Assembly: GCF_000223905.1 (NCBI RefSeq)
Contig: NC_015948.1
Span: forward strand, 124,001-188,000
Direction of reading: 5' to 3'
DNA length: 64,000 nucleotides
Source: Haloarcula hispanica ATCC 33960
GTDB taxonomy: Archaea > Halobacteriota > Halobacteria > Halobacteriales > Haloarculaceae
The notes beneath the pieces were generated by a model, which saw nothing but the letters and a program-made list of their open reading frames with translations, was not told the origin of the DNA and searched no databases. The position numbers and the translations under genes were made by a program. Below are positions 17,011-25,312 of this stretch, one piece after another; position 1 is the first letter of the stretch; each line of letters begins with the position of its first letter.

Positions 17011-17472
17011 ATGCGCGTCTCGGTCATCGGCGGCTCGACAGTTACCGACGAACAGTACCAACAGGCACGCGAGGTCGGGAAACTACTCGGTGAGCACGGC
17101 CACGACGTCGTCTGTGGCGGTCTCACGGGTGTGATGGAAGCCGTCTGTCGCGGTGCGAGCGAGGCGGGCGGTCACACTCTCGGTATTTTACCCGGCGAGC
17201 GCCGGGCCGACGCGAACGACTACGTCCAGACAGCTATCGCGACGGGGATGGGAAACGCCAGAAACGTCCTCGTCGTGATGAACGGCGCGGCCGTCATCGC
17301 CGTTGACGGCGGCACCGGAACGCTCTCGGAACTCGGCCACGCCCTCGACATAAATCGCCCAGTCGCCGGGCTCGGTACCCACCGCCTCGACGGCGTGGCC
17401 GACGGCGACGCCATCGAACACGTCGACACCCCTGCCGAGGCTGTCGCATACGTTGAGTCTGCCGTGCAGTAG
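17011..17472 (+). CDS. TIGR00725-type LOG-like Rossmann protein
   Basis: 153 residues. N-terminal strand MRVSVIGGS, nucleotide/phosphate motif CGGLTGVMEAVCRGA, and the conserved GGTGTLSELGHAL motif of the SLOG superfamily (lysine decarboxylase-like/LOG, TIGR00725 branch). Related proteins bind nucleotides or molybdenum cofactor; the substrate here is unknown. Starts 39 bases after phaC on the same strand, but T-rich sequence in the gap (GTTTTTCTG) suggests a phaC terminator and a separate transcript. Confidence 0.8.
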   Translation: MRVSVIGGSTVTDEQYQQAREVGKLLGEHGHDVVCGGLTGVMEAVCRGASEAGGHTLGILPGERRADANDYVQTAIATGMGNARNVLVVMNGAAVIAVDGGTGTLSELGHALDINRPVAGLGTHRLDGVADGDAIEHVDTPAEAVAYVESAVQ

Positions 17473-17480
17473 CCGTCGTT

Positions 17481-17705
17481 TCAGTCGAGTAGCCGTCTCA
17501 GTACCGCCGCAACAACGAGGTTCCCAACGCCAAGCAGCCTGACCCGACGATGGGCCCCGTCCTGTGGCGTGAACTCCACCGACAGCACCCAGCGATAGCC
17601 CAGCCGCGCCAGCGACAGTAACAGCCCCGGAACGAGCAGATGAAGCGCGCCCGCTAGTGCTGTTCCGACCCACAGCAACCGCCGTTCGGTCCGTGTCAGG
17701 TCCAT
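17481..17705 (-). CDS. Small two-helix membrane protein
   Basis: 74 residues: a charged N-terminus (MDLTRTERRLLW), a hydrophobic segment at about residues 11-33 (VGTALAGALHLLVPGLLLSL) and a second, weaker one near the C-terminus (LLGVGNLVVAAVL). Convergent with the LOG-like gene, eight bases apart. No known domain; a conserved haloarchaeal small membrane protein by composition. Confidence 0.6.
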   Translation of the reverse strand: MDLTRTERRLLWVGTALAGALHLLVPGLLLSLARLGYRWVLSVEFTPQDGAHRRVRLLGVGNLVVAAVLRRLLD

Positions 17706-18015
17706 ACCGACTCAAAGGGATACGTCGGTTTGACCGTGGCGTCTACTTCGTGATAGTAGGATTCTTAGGGGCGAGACGGCGTTCACCGCGGCTACGCTAT
17801 CGTCATAGCGTCGTTATCCACCTATACTGAAAACAAAAATAGAGAATCGCACCGATTCTTCACGAGGTCGACGGGCGAGGCAGGCATCCGCGGCCGAAGG
17901 CCGCGGTTCTCGGAATCGCCGCTTTGCGGCGATTCCGCCTTTTTCGCCAATGTGGCTTGCCTCGCGGGTCACTTCGTTCCCCGCTCGGCGTGCCGAGGTT
18001 TCTTCGAAACCTCGC
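17706..18015. terminator. Thermosome 3' region: four hairpins and a minus-strand T-run terminator
   Basis: Non-coding 310 bases downstream of the minus-strand thermosome gene. Perfect hairpins with three-base loops: 17995-18013 (8-bp stem, right after the stop), 17911-17937 (12-bp stem CGGAATCGCCGC), 17888-17906 (8-bp stem CCGCGGCC), and 17843-17859 (7-bp stem AGAATCG). The last is followed on the minus strand by a T-rich run (CTATTTTTGTTTTC, to about 17828), so it looks like the actual transcription end. The others may protect the mRNA 3' end. No ORF is supported here. Confidence 0.65.
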
Positions 18016-19713
18016 TTACATCATGCCGCCCATACCGCCGCCCATGCCGCCCATGCCGCCGCCCATTCCGCCGGGCGCGCCGCCTGGGCCGCCGGGTCCG
18101 CCTTCGTCCTCGTCGTCGTCGCCCTGGCCACCCTTGAGGTCGCCAGCAGCGATGACGTCGTCGATGCGGAGGATCATGACGGCTGCTTCGGTTGCGCTTT
18201 CGACGGCCTGGGTCTTGACACGGAGGGGCTCGACGACGCCGTCCTCTTCCATGTCGACGACCTCACCCGTGTACGCGTCAAGCCCGGAGGTGACTGCGCC
18301 ACCGTCGTGCTTGCTTCGGAGGTCGACCAGCGAGTCGATCGGGTCGAGACCGGCGTTCTCCGCGAGAGTGCGCGGGATGACGTCGATGGCATCGGCGAAG
18401 GCCTCGACGGCGAGCTGCTCGCGGCCACCGACGGAGTCGGCGTGGTCTCGGAGACCGAGGGCGAGCTGCGTCTCGGGGGCACCGCCGCCGGGCAGGACCT
18501 TGCCGTCCTCCAGCGTAGCGGCGACGACGCCGAGCGAGTCCTCGATGGCGCGCTCGACTTCGTCGACGACGTGTTCGGTGCCGCCGCGGAGGATCATCGT
18601 GACAGCGCGGGCGTCCTCGACGTCCTCGACGAAGATGCGCTCGTCGCCGGCGATGTCCTTCTGGGCGACGGAGCCGGCGAAGCCGAGGTCGTCGGCTTCG
18701 ATGTCGTCGATGTTCGAGATGATGCGCGCGCCGGTCGAGCGCGAGAGCGCTTCGATGTCGGACTTCTTGGCGCGGCGCACGGCCAGAATGCCTTCCTGAG
18801 CGAGGTAGTGCTGGGCCATGTCGTCGATGCCCTTCTGGCAGAAGACGACGTCAGCACCGGCTTCTTTGAGCTGATCGACCATCTCCTTGAGCTGCTCTTC
18901 TTCCTGGTCGAGGAACTGCTGGAGCTGGTCGGGGTCGGTGACGTTGACTTCGGTGTCGAGTTCCGTTTCCGGAACCTCGATGGCCGTGTCGAGCAGGGCC
19001 ACGTCGGCGTCCTCGACGGCGAACGGCATGTTGTCGTGGACGCGTTCCTTGTCGACGATGACGCCTTCGACGAGTTCGGACTCATCGGTTGCGCCGCCGA
19101 CGACGGTTTCGATCTGGATGTTGTCTGTGTCGACGCTGCCGTCGTCGTCGACGACGGACTGTGCGGCGCGAACGACGAGTTCGGCGAGGATGTCCTTGGA
19201 GGACTCCGCGCCCTTGCCGGTCATCGCCGTCGCGGCGACCTTTTCGAGGGTCTCCGTGTCGTCGGCGTCGACGTCGATGGCGTTGTCCTCGAGAATCTCC
19301 TTGGCCTTCTCTGCGGCCTGGCGGTACCCCTGAGCCAGGATGCTGGCGTGGATGTCCTGGTCGAGGAGTTCCTCGGCCTTCGAGAGGAGTTCGCCGGCCA
19401 TGACGACCGCCGTGGTCGTGCCGTCGCCCACTTCGTCTTCCTGGGTCTGGGCGACCTCAACGATCATGTTGGCGGCGGGGTGCTCGATGTCCATCTCGTC
19501 GAGGATGGTGACGCCGTCGTTCGTGACGACGACTGAGCCCGAGTTGTCGACGAGCATCTTGTCCATGCCCTTCGGACCCAGTGTCGTCCGAACGGCCTCG
19601 GCGACGGCCGTCCCGGCCGTGATGTTCATCGACTGCGCGTCCTTTCCGGATGTCCGCTGGGACTCCTCGGAAAGTACAATCATGGGCTGGTTGCCCATCT
19701 GCTGTTGAGCCAT
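18016..19713 (-). CDS. Thermosome (group II chaperonin) subunit
   Basis: 565 residues; folds proteins in an ATP-driven double ring in the cytoplasm. Diagnostic sequence: [14 protein letters not shown] near residue 45, [15 protein letters not shown] near 90, [13 protein letters not shown] near 400, and a C-terminal Gly-Met tail ([18 protein letters not shown]) that projects into the cavity. The ATG at 19711-19713 is used; the frame extends upstream only through promoter sequence. Strong proximal TATA (CTTTTATATAG on the minus strand, ending 19749) and a second upstream TATA with a palindrome. A paralogue is at 54743-56422 with a near-identical promoter. Confidence 0.96.
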   Translation of the reverse strand: MAQQQMGNQPMIVLSEESQRTSGKDAQSMNITAGTAVAEAVRTTLGPKGMDKMLVDNSGSVVVTNDGVTILDEMDIEHPAANMIVEVAQTQEDEVGDGTTTAVVMAGELLSKAEELLDQDIHASILAQGYRQAAEKAKEILEDNAIDVDADDTETLEKVAATAMTGKGAESSKDILAELVVRAAQSVVDDDGSVDTDNIQIETVVGGATDESELVEGVIVDKERVHDNMPFAVEDADVALLDTAIEVPETELDTEVNVTDPDQLQQFLDQEEEQLKEMVDQLKEAGADVVFCQKGIDDMAQHYLAQEGILAVRRAKKSDIEALSRSTGARIISNIDDIEADDLGFAGSVAQKDIAGDERIFVEDVEDARAVTMILRGGTEHVVDEVERAIEDSLGVVAATLEDGKVLPGGGAPETQLALGLRDHADSVGGREQLAVEAFADAIDVIPRTLAENAGLDPIDSLVDLRSKHDGGAVTSGLDAYTGEVVDMEEDGVVEPLRVKTQAVESATEAAVMILRIDDVIAAGDLKGGQGDDDEDEGGPGGPGGAPGGMGGGMGGMGGGMGGMM

Positions 19714-19749
19714 AGTCAAACGATGATTGAATGTGCTTCTATATAAAAG
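19711..19749 (-). promoter_or_regulatory. Thermosome 1 core promoter, near-copy of thermosome 2 promoter
   Basis: 39-base block from CTTTTATATAG through the start codon. It is identical at 34 of 39 positions to the block at 54707-54745 before the other thermosome gene, with the same spacing and no gaps. TATA to ATG spacing implies a leader of only a few bases. Strong conservation between paralogues suggests a shared, selected promoter or start architecture, for example heat-responsive control. Confidence 0.75.
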
Positions 19750-19798
19750 CTGTGGTGCCGGACGCTGTATCGCCCGACTACATGCCACACTCGTCGGT

Positions 19799-19832
19799 GT
19801 GATACCGTATCACGTAGGTGGTTTATATACCC
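19799..19832 (-). promoter_or_regulatory. Distal TATA box and palindrome upstream of thermosome 1
   Basis: On the minus strand a second TATA-like box (GGTATATAAACC, 19821-19832) precedes a perfect palindrome, GTGATAC-C-GTATCAC (19799-19813), which lies where transcription from that box would begin (about 26 bases on). This is about 60-80 bases upstream of the proximal thermosome TATA. It looks like a second, regulated promoter with an operator; this is inference. Confidence 0.5.
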
Positions 19833-19844
19833 TTTCAGGGGCGC

Positions 19845-20900
19845 TCAGCGGCCCATTCCGAACCGCCGGTGGCGCAGTTCGGGGGTAATCTGGATGCGAG
19901 AGATGTCCTGGCCGGTTCGGTACCAGACAAACGCCGCTCTGGTGAACAGTTCGCGACACTCGATGCGGACCTCACGGGGGTTGCCCTCGGTCCGCTCGTG
20001 GATGTCCTCGATTGCGGCCCGCGTAAACAGGTCCGGGGCCTGCCCCTCGTAGGGGTCGCCCCGGAAGTACGCCAGCGAGCGAGCGGCGTACTCGGCCACG
20101 TCGTCCGGCGAGAACGGGTCGATGCCCTCGTAGTAGCGAAGCCGTGAGTCGAGCGTTCCCCGGATCTCCGCCACCCGCCGCTTCCCCTCCGGTGTTCCGG
20201 TGAGGAACAGCCGGACGCCGGCGTCGCCGGCCACCTGCAGCGGCGACAGCAGGTCCGCCTCCAGCACCTCGATTTCGTCGACGACCAGCAGAAGCGTCTT
20301 GCCGTCCTCGCGTACGCGACGGACGATTTCGTGGACGGCGTCTTTCGCTTCAGCGGTCGCCCACGGAATCCCGTCTCGGACCTGCGAGTAGTTGCGCTGG
20401 TCGATGGAGTAGCCCGCGGCGTAGGCGGCGGTTAGCACCGTCTGGTACAGTTTTCGCGGCGTCGTCTCGCGTGGATTGTCCAGATGCGTGATGACAAAGC
20501 CCTCGTGTTTCGAAAGGTCACGCAGGACGATTTCCCGGAAGGCCGTCTTTCCGGTGCCGTAGGGACTCACTAATCCGATGTGCTGGTCCTGCAGGAGCCA
20601 GGACGTGACCTGATTCAGCATCTCGGTGTCGTGGCGGACGTACAGCGGCTCGGGCATGTGGTCCAGCCCGGCTTCCTCGGTAAACGGGAGGTCTGTCACG
20701 GTATCGGCGGTCCCGCCCAGCGCCTCGCCGAAGGCCAATAGTCGCTGTTCGACCTCCTGCAACTGGTCCAGTAACACGCCGGCGGTGGCGCTCTCGGAAC
20801 GTTCTTCTTCCTCGGACCGGAGCGATTCGAGCCGGTCCATTACCTCGGAAACCGACTGACCCGCGCCGCTGGTCCCCGATTGCTCTGTGTCGTCCACCAC
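19845..20900 (-). CDS. Orc1/Cdc6-like AAA ATPase
   Basis: 351 residues. N-terminal coiled-coil-like, Glu-rich region (residues 18-60), then an AAA ATPase: Walker A SPYGTGKT at 112-119, Walker B LLLVVDEIEVL near 205-214, sensor 1 LFLTGTPEG, and an arginine-finger-like RLRYYEG. It resembles Orc1/Cdc6 and ExeA/TniB-type ATPases, but the C-terminal part is short and I cannot see a complete winged helix, so an initiator role is not supported. Ends 131 bases before the thermosome start. It lies downstream of a nuclease-like gene (20995-21969), with a hairpin and its own promoter in the 94-base gap. Confidence 0.75.
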   Translation of the reverse strand: MVDDTEQSGTSGAGQSVSEVMDRLESLRSEEEERSESATAGVLLDQLQEVEQRLLAFGEALGGTADTVTDLPFTEEAGLDHMPEPLYVRHDTEMLNQVTSWLLQDQHIGLVSPYGTGKTAFREIVLRDLSKHEGFVITHLDNPRETTPRKLYQTVLTAAYAAGYSIDQRNYSQVRDGIPWATAEAKDAVHEIVRRVREDGKTLLLVVDEIEVLEADLLSPLQVAGDAGVRLFLTGTPEGKRRVAEIRGTLDSRLRYYEGIDPFSPDDVAEYAARSLAYFRGDPYEGQAPDLFTRAAIEDIHERTEGNPREVRIECRELFTRAAFVWYRTGQDISRIQITPELRHRRFGMGR

Positions 20901-20945
20901 GGCTATCTCTCTCAGTGTTGCCCGTCCGGCGCGTTATATGTTACG

Positions 20946-20995
20946 CCCCGAATTTCGGGGAAGATAACGCGACCTACCGTCAGTTGCGAACTGAC
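20946..20995. promoter_or_regulatory. Inverted repeat and hairpin between the DUF5784 and AAA ATPase genes
   Basis: Two symmetric elements in a 94-base gap: CCCCGAA-T-TTCGGGG (20946-20960) and GTCAGTT-GCG-AACTGAC (20979-20995). The second abuts the stop codon of the DUF5784 gene (minus strand) and may end its transcript. The first lies just upstream of a TATA-like stretch (CATATAAC on the minus strand, about 20933-20940) that would serve the AAA ATPase, so it could be an operator. Confidence 0.45.
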
Positions 20996-21969
20996 TACAA
21001 CGGGAGCGGGAACGGAACCGAGCCGTAGGCGTACCCTTCCATGCTGCCGTCCGGCCGGGCGCGGAAGACGATGGTCGGCGAGTAGCCGACATCGGGCTGT
21101 TCGCCGTAGACCCGCCGCCAGTCGTCGTCCGGGAAGGAACTGCAGTCGACGACGAGGACGGCTCCGGGGTGGGCCGCTAGCTGGTCGCGAGTCTTCGCGT
21201 CACCCGATGCTTTGACCGCGGCGATACCGGTGTTGACCTGCCGTCGGGACGGCGGCCGTGGGCGGGTGACCTCCACGAGCGTGTCCTCGACTCGGAAATC
21301 GACGGAGTGGCCCGAGTTCAGTTCGACCTCGGGTCTGATGTCGTTGCCCGCGTCGACGAGCAGTTTGGCGACGTTGAACTCGCCCATCGTCGCTCGCATC
21401 CGCGAGAGGTCAAAGCCCTCGCTGGTCCCGAGTTTGCTCGCCATCGTGTAGCGGTAGTCGTCGAGTTCGCCAGTCGCGAGGAAGTCGTCGTAAAACGCCA
21501 GCCCGTCCGCCCGGTCGGCGTCCGGGAAGCCGCTGGCGTGGTCCCGGAAGAACGTCCGTGTCGACTCCCGGCCGTCCTTCGAGAGAAACACGGGCAGGAA
21601 GAAGTGCGCCAGCGTCTCGTACTCGGTGAGCCACGGGTCCTCCACCTCTAACTGGGCGAACAGCTCACGCTGGACCCACTCGCTAATCTTGTCGGGCACC
21701 TCGTCGAACGTGTACTTCTCCGTTCGCCACAGCGTCTCCGGGGTCTCGGTGTTCCCGACCCAGTACGCGCGCTGGCCGTTCCAGCAAAACAGCGCCAGAT
21801 CGCCGTTGTCCATCTCCAGTCGGCGCGCGGCCCACCCCTCCGGTGGGGCGAACCACGGACCGTTCATCGTCGCACCGAAGGTGTTCTGCAGCGGTGTCAG
21901 CAGGTCTGTCCGGACCCGCTTCTCGCTCCATCGCTCGTTCGACCGTCGCAGACGTAAGGGACCAGCCAC
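20995..21969 (-). CDS. DUF5784-like protein with PD-(D/E)XK-like C-terminal region
   Basis: 324 residues, conserved in haloarchaea; I recall the family as DUF5784. Residues about 195-236 follow a restriction-endonuclease-like pattern: E197 in MGEFNVAKLLVDAGND, D224 in HSVDFRVED, and E233 in LVEVTR. The usual Lys of the E-x-K motif is Thr, so activity is uncertain. The N-terminal 130 residues have several Trp/Phe-rich strands (WFAPPEGW, LALFCWNGQRAYWVG). Downstream is the Orc-like ATPase gene, which could be its partner. The start is the ATG at 21967-21969; an internal ATG at residue 35 is less likely. Confidence 0.65.
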   Translation of the reverse strand: MAGPLRLRRSNERWSEKRVRTDLLTPLQNTFGATMNGPWFAPPEGWAARRLEMDNGDLALFCWNGQRAYWVGNTETPETLWRTEKYTFDEVPDKISEWVQRELFAQLEVEDPWLTEYETLAHFFLPVFLSKDGRESTRTFFRDHASGFPDADRADGLAFYDDFLATGELDDYRYTMASKLGTSEGFDLSRMRATMGEFNVAKLLVDAGNDIRPEVELNSGHSVDFRVEDTLVEVTRPRPPSRRQVNTGIAAVKASGDAKTRDQLAAHPGAVLVVDCSSFPDDDWRRVYGEQPDVGYSPTIVFRARPDGSMEGYAYGSVPFPLPL

Positions 21970-22123
21970 AGGGCCGTGTAGACGGTCAGTGGTCTTGGGC
22001 GTTCCGCCCTATCGAGACACCCCGGTTCGGACTGCTCGCACACTCTGTAGGTCGTGTGGTACGGTTTCTGGGACCACCGTTACATTGATAGTCACTACCA
22101 GCCAAGTTTCACCGTGGTAACCT

Positions 22124-22297
22124 ATGTCGATGGGAGCGTACGACGACGACGAACACGAACGCCGTGAACGCAAGAACAGCGAGGTCGACCTGTCGGAAGA
22201 CGACGACCGGAGCACGTACCACGGGAGTGTTGACTACGACGGTGACGAGTCAACAGAAGAGCTGCTCGACCAGTTCAAGCAGATCAACTCTGACTGA
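22124..22297 (+). CDS. 57-residue acidic protein, DUF5786-like
   Basis: Starts MSMGAYDDDEHERRERKN and ends ELLDQFKQINSD. The layout, an N-terminal G-x-Y-D-x motif, an acidic middle and a C-terminal LLDQFKQI helix, matches the small haloarchaeal DUF5786 proteins as I remember them. Acidic and soluble, no cysteines. It overlaps the convergent membrane protein gene by 14 bases. The first ATG gives MSMG; a start at the third residue is also possible. Function unknown. Confidence 0.7.
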   Translation: MSMGAYDDDEHERRERKNSEVDLSEDDDRSTYHGSVDYDGDESTEELLDQFKQINSD

Positions 22298-23018
22298 CGG
22301 CGGCCGTTCTCGACCGGTAGCGCAATAGCCCGACAGAGGCGGCCGTCACGGCTGTGACGGCTATCACATGACCGACCAGCGCCGCGAGCAGTACCGGCTG
22401 GTCAAGCACGAACGGAACGAGCACGAGCTGGAGGACGCCAAAGCCCCAGATCTCCAGGTCGGCCCGGATGAACACCCGCGCCGTCTCGGGGTCGAACCGG
22501 TAGCGCGCTGATCGCCACAGACCCGTGACGCTGGCCCACCAGCCCGTACCGATACGGTAGCTCACGTCCCAGAGGATGAGTAGGGTCAGATACACCACCA
22601 GTACCGGCGGCTCCGACCCGAACAGTTGGCCCAGAAGTGGCGTCGAGCTGACCTGCGGGTCGAAGACGAACAGGTGGGTGAGCAACGCCACGTACGCGAG
22701 GACGGACAGCACGACCTCGACGTTCGAGGCGAACAGCAGCGCGCGGTAGGTCGGTGGAACGTCGATACGGCGGATAAGCGTGCTGATTCGGAGCATCTCG
22801 GCGCTTCCGATGGTGGCGACGAACACGACGACCGTTCCGGCGATTGCGGCGCTCCAGACCTCGTAGTACCACGACAGAGCGACGATGGCGACCTCGAAGA
22901 TGAGGAGCTGTATCGCCATCGCTGCCCACGTCGGTAGCCGAATCCCCGGCAGCGCGCCGATGATGCTCTCGTACACCCACGTTTCGCCGTATTCCGGACG
23001 GGCGCTATCCCCGCTCAT
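22284..23018 (-). CDS. Polytopic membrane protein, six predicted helices
   Basis: 244 residues with about six hydrophobic segments: 31-50 (WAAMAIQLLIFEVAIVAL), 55-72, 90-115, 135-155, 190-208 and 212-230. Short cytoplasmic N-terminus. Conserved charged pairs (LRISTLIRRID, SARYRFDPETARVF) lie in loops. I do not recognise the family. Its start overlaps the stop of the SDR gene upstream (ATGA-type overlap), so the two form a translationally coupled operon, which may mean the SDR-like protein works at the membrane with it. Confidence 0.7.
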   Translation of the reverse strand: MSGDSARPEYGETWVYESIIGALPGIRLPTWAAMAIQLLIFEVAIVALSWYYEVWSAAIAGTVVVFVATIGSAEMLRISTLIRRIDVPPTYRALLFASNVEVVLSVLAYVALLTHLFVFDPQVSSTPLLGQLFGSEPPVLVVYLTLLILWDVSYRIGTGWWASVTGLWRSARYRFDPETARVFIRADLEIWGFGVLQLVLVPFVLDQPVLLAALVGHVIAVTAVTAASVGLLRYRSRTAAVSQS

Positions 23019-23953
23019 CTGCCTGCACCACCCGTGGCCGCGGCCGCCTGCGCCGTTTCGCGACTCCGCGGTTCACTGAGGGCCAGCCTGACCGCGTCCG
23101 CGAACGGCGTCAGGTCGACGGCGAACTGTGCCTGAGCGGCCTCGGTGTCCGCGACCACTGGCGTCTTCAGTCCGTGGATGAGTGGCCGGGCGACGCTCGA
23201 TGGCACGTCGGTCAGTAGACCGACCCAGTACGCAGACAGCTTCGGCGTCAGCACCGGTATTGGCACGATTTTCGGCTCGCCCGTGCCCATGATTCGCCCT
23301 GTCCGCCGCAGTATCTCCGCGTAGGTCAACACCTCCGGGCCGCCAATCTCGTAGGTCTCGCCGGCCGTCTCCGGCGTGTCGAGCACATCGACCAGATACG
23401 CGATGACGTCGTCGATAGCGATGGGATGACAGTCCGTGCGCACCCAACGCGGCGTGACCAGCACCGGCAGCCGCGTCGTTAGCTCGCGTATCATCCGAAA
23501 GCTGGCCGAGCCCGCGCCGATGATGATGGCCGCCCGGAACGTCGTCAGGTCGTACTCGCCCTCCTTGAGGAGGAACTCGACTTCGCGGCGCGACCGGAGG
23601 TGCTCGGACAGCGTCTCGTCGTCCTCGCCGAGGCCGCCGAGGTAGACGACTCGGTCGACGCCGGCCGCGTCGGCCGCCCGACGGAAGTTCCGCGCAGCGC
23701 GCCGGTCCCGCTCGGCGTAGTCGGTCCCGGCACGCATCGAATGGATGAGGTAGTACGCGACGTCGATTCCGGCGAGGGCGGCGTCGAAACTGCCCGCGTC
23801 GAGCAGGTCGCCTGTCGCCACGTCGACGCCGTCGGGCGGGGCGTACTCGCTCGGGTCGCGAACGAGCACGCGGACGCTGTGGCCGGCCGCGAGGAGCGCC
23901 GGGGCGAGGTGGCCCCCGACGAACCCCGTCGCACCGGTCACGAGGACGTGCAT
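23015..23953 (-). CDS. NmrA-like/atypical SDR NAD(P)-binding protein
   Basis: 312 residues. Rossmann motif VTGATGFVGGHLAPALL at residues 4-20, and a tail typical of the complex-I-associated/NmrA-like atypical SDRs (family SDR_a5). The segment AYYLIHSMRAGTDYAERD carries a Tyr where such proteins have a substrate contact, but the classical YxxxK is not present. Members act as redox sensors or as reductases on quinone- or lipid-like substrates. It ends with a low-complexity Ala/Gly tail. Coupled with the downstream six-helix membrane protein gene. Confidence 0.8.
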   Translation of the reverse strand: MHVLVTGATGFVGGHLAPALLAAGHSVRVLVRDPSEYAPPDGVDVATGDLLDAGSFDAALAGIDVAYYLIHSMRAGTDYAERDRRAARNFRRAADAAGVDRVVYLGGLGEDDETLSEHLRSRREVEFLLKEGEYDLTTFRAAIIIGAGSASFRMIRELTTRLPVLVTPRWVRTDCHPIAIDDVIAYLVDVLDTPETAGETYEIGGPEVLTYAEILRRTGRIMGTGEPKIVPIPVLTPKLSAYWVGLLTDVPSSVARPLIHGLKTPVVADTEAAQAQFAVDLTPFADAVRLALSEPRSRETAQAAAATGGAGR

Positions 23954-24007
23954 ACCCTTCCTGCAGGACGGGACGGGGTTAAAACCGTGGCCTGTTCGTG
24001 TCGCCCG

Positions 24008-24994
24008 TCAGGACTGTCGAACGAGCGGCTCGTACCAGTCGCGGTTGTCGCGGTACCAGTCGATGAACTTCGCGACGCCCTCCCGGATGGTGTGGTCCGG
24101 GTCGTAGCCGAGCAGTTCCTCGGCGCGGTCGGTCGCGGCGTGGGTGTGTTCGGCGTCGGCGTCGTGGCGTTCCTCGTAGACCAGGTCGAGATCCGGGTCG
24201 ATCTGGTCCCGGATCTCCGTCGCGAGCGTCTTGATCTCGATGTTGTCCGTCGAGCCGATGTTCACGGCCTTGCCGTCGGCGGCGTCCTCGTGAAGCAGCG
24301 TCATGTTTGCGTCGATGACGTCTTCGATGTAGGTGAAATCGCGGGTCTGCGTGCCGTCGCCGTAGATGACCGGCGGCTCGCCGTTGTGACACCGGGAGAC
24401 GAAATTCGAGATGGCCATGTTCGGGCGCATCCGCGGGCCGTAGACGGTGAAATATCGCAACGCGACGGCGGGCAGGTCGTACACCTCGCTGTAGGCGCAG
24501 GCGTAGCGCTCGGCGGCGAGCTTCGACGCGCCGTAGGGTGAGACGGGCGTCGTGGGGTGTTGCTCGTCGTAGGGCAGGTACTCTGGCTTGCCATAAACGG
24601 AGGAGGAGGACGCCATCACGAACCGCTCGATGCCCTCGTCGCGGCAGGCGTCGAGGAGGTTCAGCGTGCCGTCGACGTTGACCTCGTCGTATTTGCGGGG
24701 GTTCTGGACGCTCGGGCGGACGCCGGCCTGGGCGGCCTGGTGGTAGACGTAGTCGGCGTCGGCGACGAGGTCCGTCACTAGCTCCGCGTCACGCACGTCG
24801 CCCTCGATGAACTCGTAGCTCCCGTCGCTGTTCCGGGCGGCCGCCTGTCCAGCTTCGATGTTGTGTTGCTTGATATCCAGATCGTAGAACGGGTCGCGGT
24901 TGTCCAATACGACCACATCGTGGCTGTCGGCGGCGAACCGCTGTGCCAGGTGGCCGCCGATGAACCCGGCACCCCCTGTGACCAGTATTTGCAT
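24008..24994 (-). CDS. NAD-dependent sugar-nucleotide epimerase (UDP-glucose 4-epimerase/UDP-glucuronate epimerase type)
   Basis: 328 residues. GTGGAGFIGGHL-type Rossmann start (VTGGAGFIGGHLAQ), active-site Ser region ASSSSVYG, catalytic YGASK, and the nucleotide-sugar loop RYFTVYGPRMRPNMAI. The GDGTQTRDFTYIEDV segment is typical of the UDP-sugar epimerase branch. It probably supplies UDP-galactose or UDP-galacturonate-type sugars for surface glycans. The ATG at 24992-24994 is chosen over one six codons upstream because the strand starts at once (MQILVTGG) and a TACTTTT-type box (25021-25029) is about 27-33 bases upstream. Confidence 0.9.
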   Translation of the reverse strand: MQILVTGGAGFIGGHLAQRFAADSHDVVVLDNRDPFYDLDIKQHNIEAGQAAARNSDGSYEFIEGDVRDAELVTDLVADADYVYHQAAQAGVRPSVQNPRKYDEVNVDGTLNLLDACRDEGIERFVMASSSSVYGKPEYLPYDEQHPTTPVSPYGASKLAAERYACAYSEVYDLPAVALRYFTVYGPRMRPNMAISNFVSRCHNGEPPVIYGDGTQTRDFTYIEDVIDANMTLLHEDAADGKAVNIGSTDNIEIKTLATEIRDQIDPDLDLVYEERHDADAEHTHAATDRAEELLGYDPDHTIREGVAKFIDWYRDNRDWYEPLVRQS

Positions 24995-25104
24995 TATCTG
25001 GACGGTGGCCATCGGACGACAAAAGTATGTCGAGAGTTAACTGTACTGAACTGTTCGAAGGGGCCAGCTACCTTGAAGTGTATACAGCGCATAAAAACTC
25101 GCTA

Positions 25105-25308
25105 ATGGCCTCTAGAGCCTGCGACGGGTGCGATACGAACGTTTCGATAGCCGGCGGTATCGCCAACATCTGGTCGCAGGAGTCCAGACCGACCGAGGGC
25201 ATCGTCCTCGAACTCGGCGACGACACCGAGCATTTCCTCTGTTACGACTGCATCGACCAGCTTCCCGACGACCGCGAGGTGACGGCGGCGGACGTGGCCG
25301 CCCTCTAA
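25105..25308 (+). CDS. 67-residue zinc-ribbon protein
   Basis: Starts MASRACDGCDTNVSIAGGIA and has two CxxC pairs, CDGC (near residue 6) and CYDC (near 47), a likely Zn site. The middle strand IVLELGDDTEHFLC fits a compact ribbon. The first ATG of the open frame (25027) would add 26 residues of non-haloarchaeal composition; the ATG at 25105 has TATACA (25081-25086) about 24 bases upstream. Convergent with the CPBP protease gene, four bases apart. Function unknown. Confidence 0.7.
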   Translation: MASRACDGCDTNVSIAGGIANIWSQESRPTEGIVLELGDDTEHFLCYDCIDQLPDDREVTAADVAAL

Positions 25309-25312
25309 GTCG

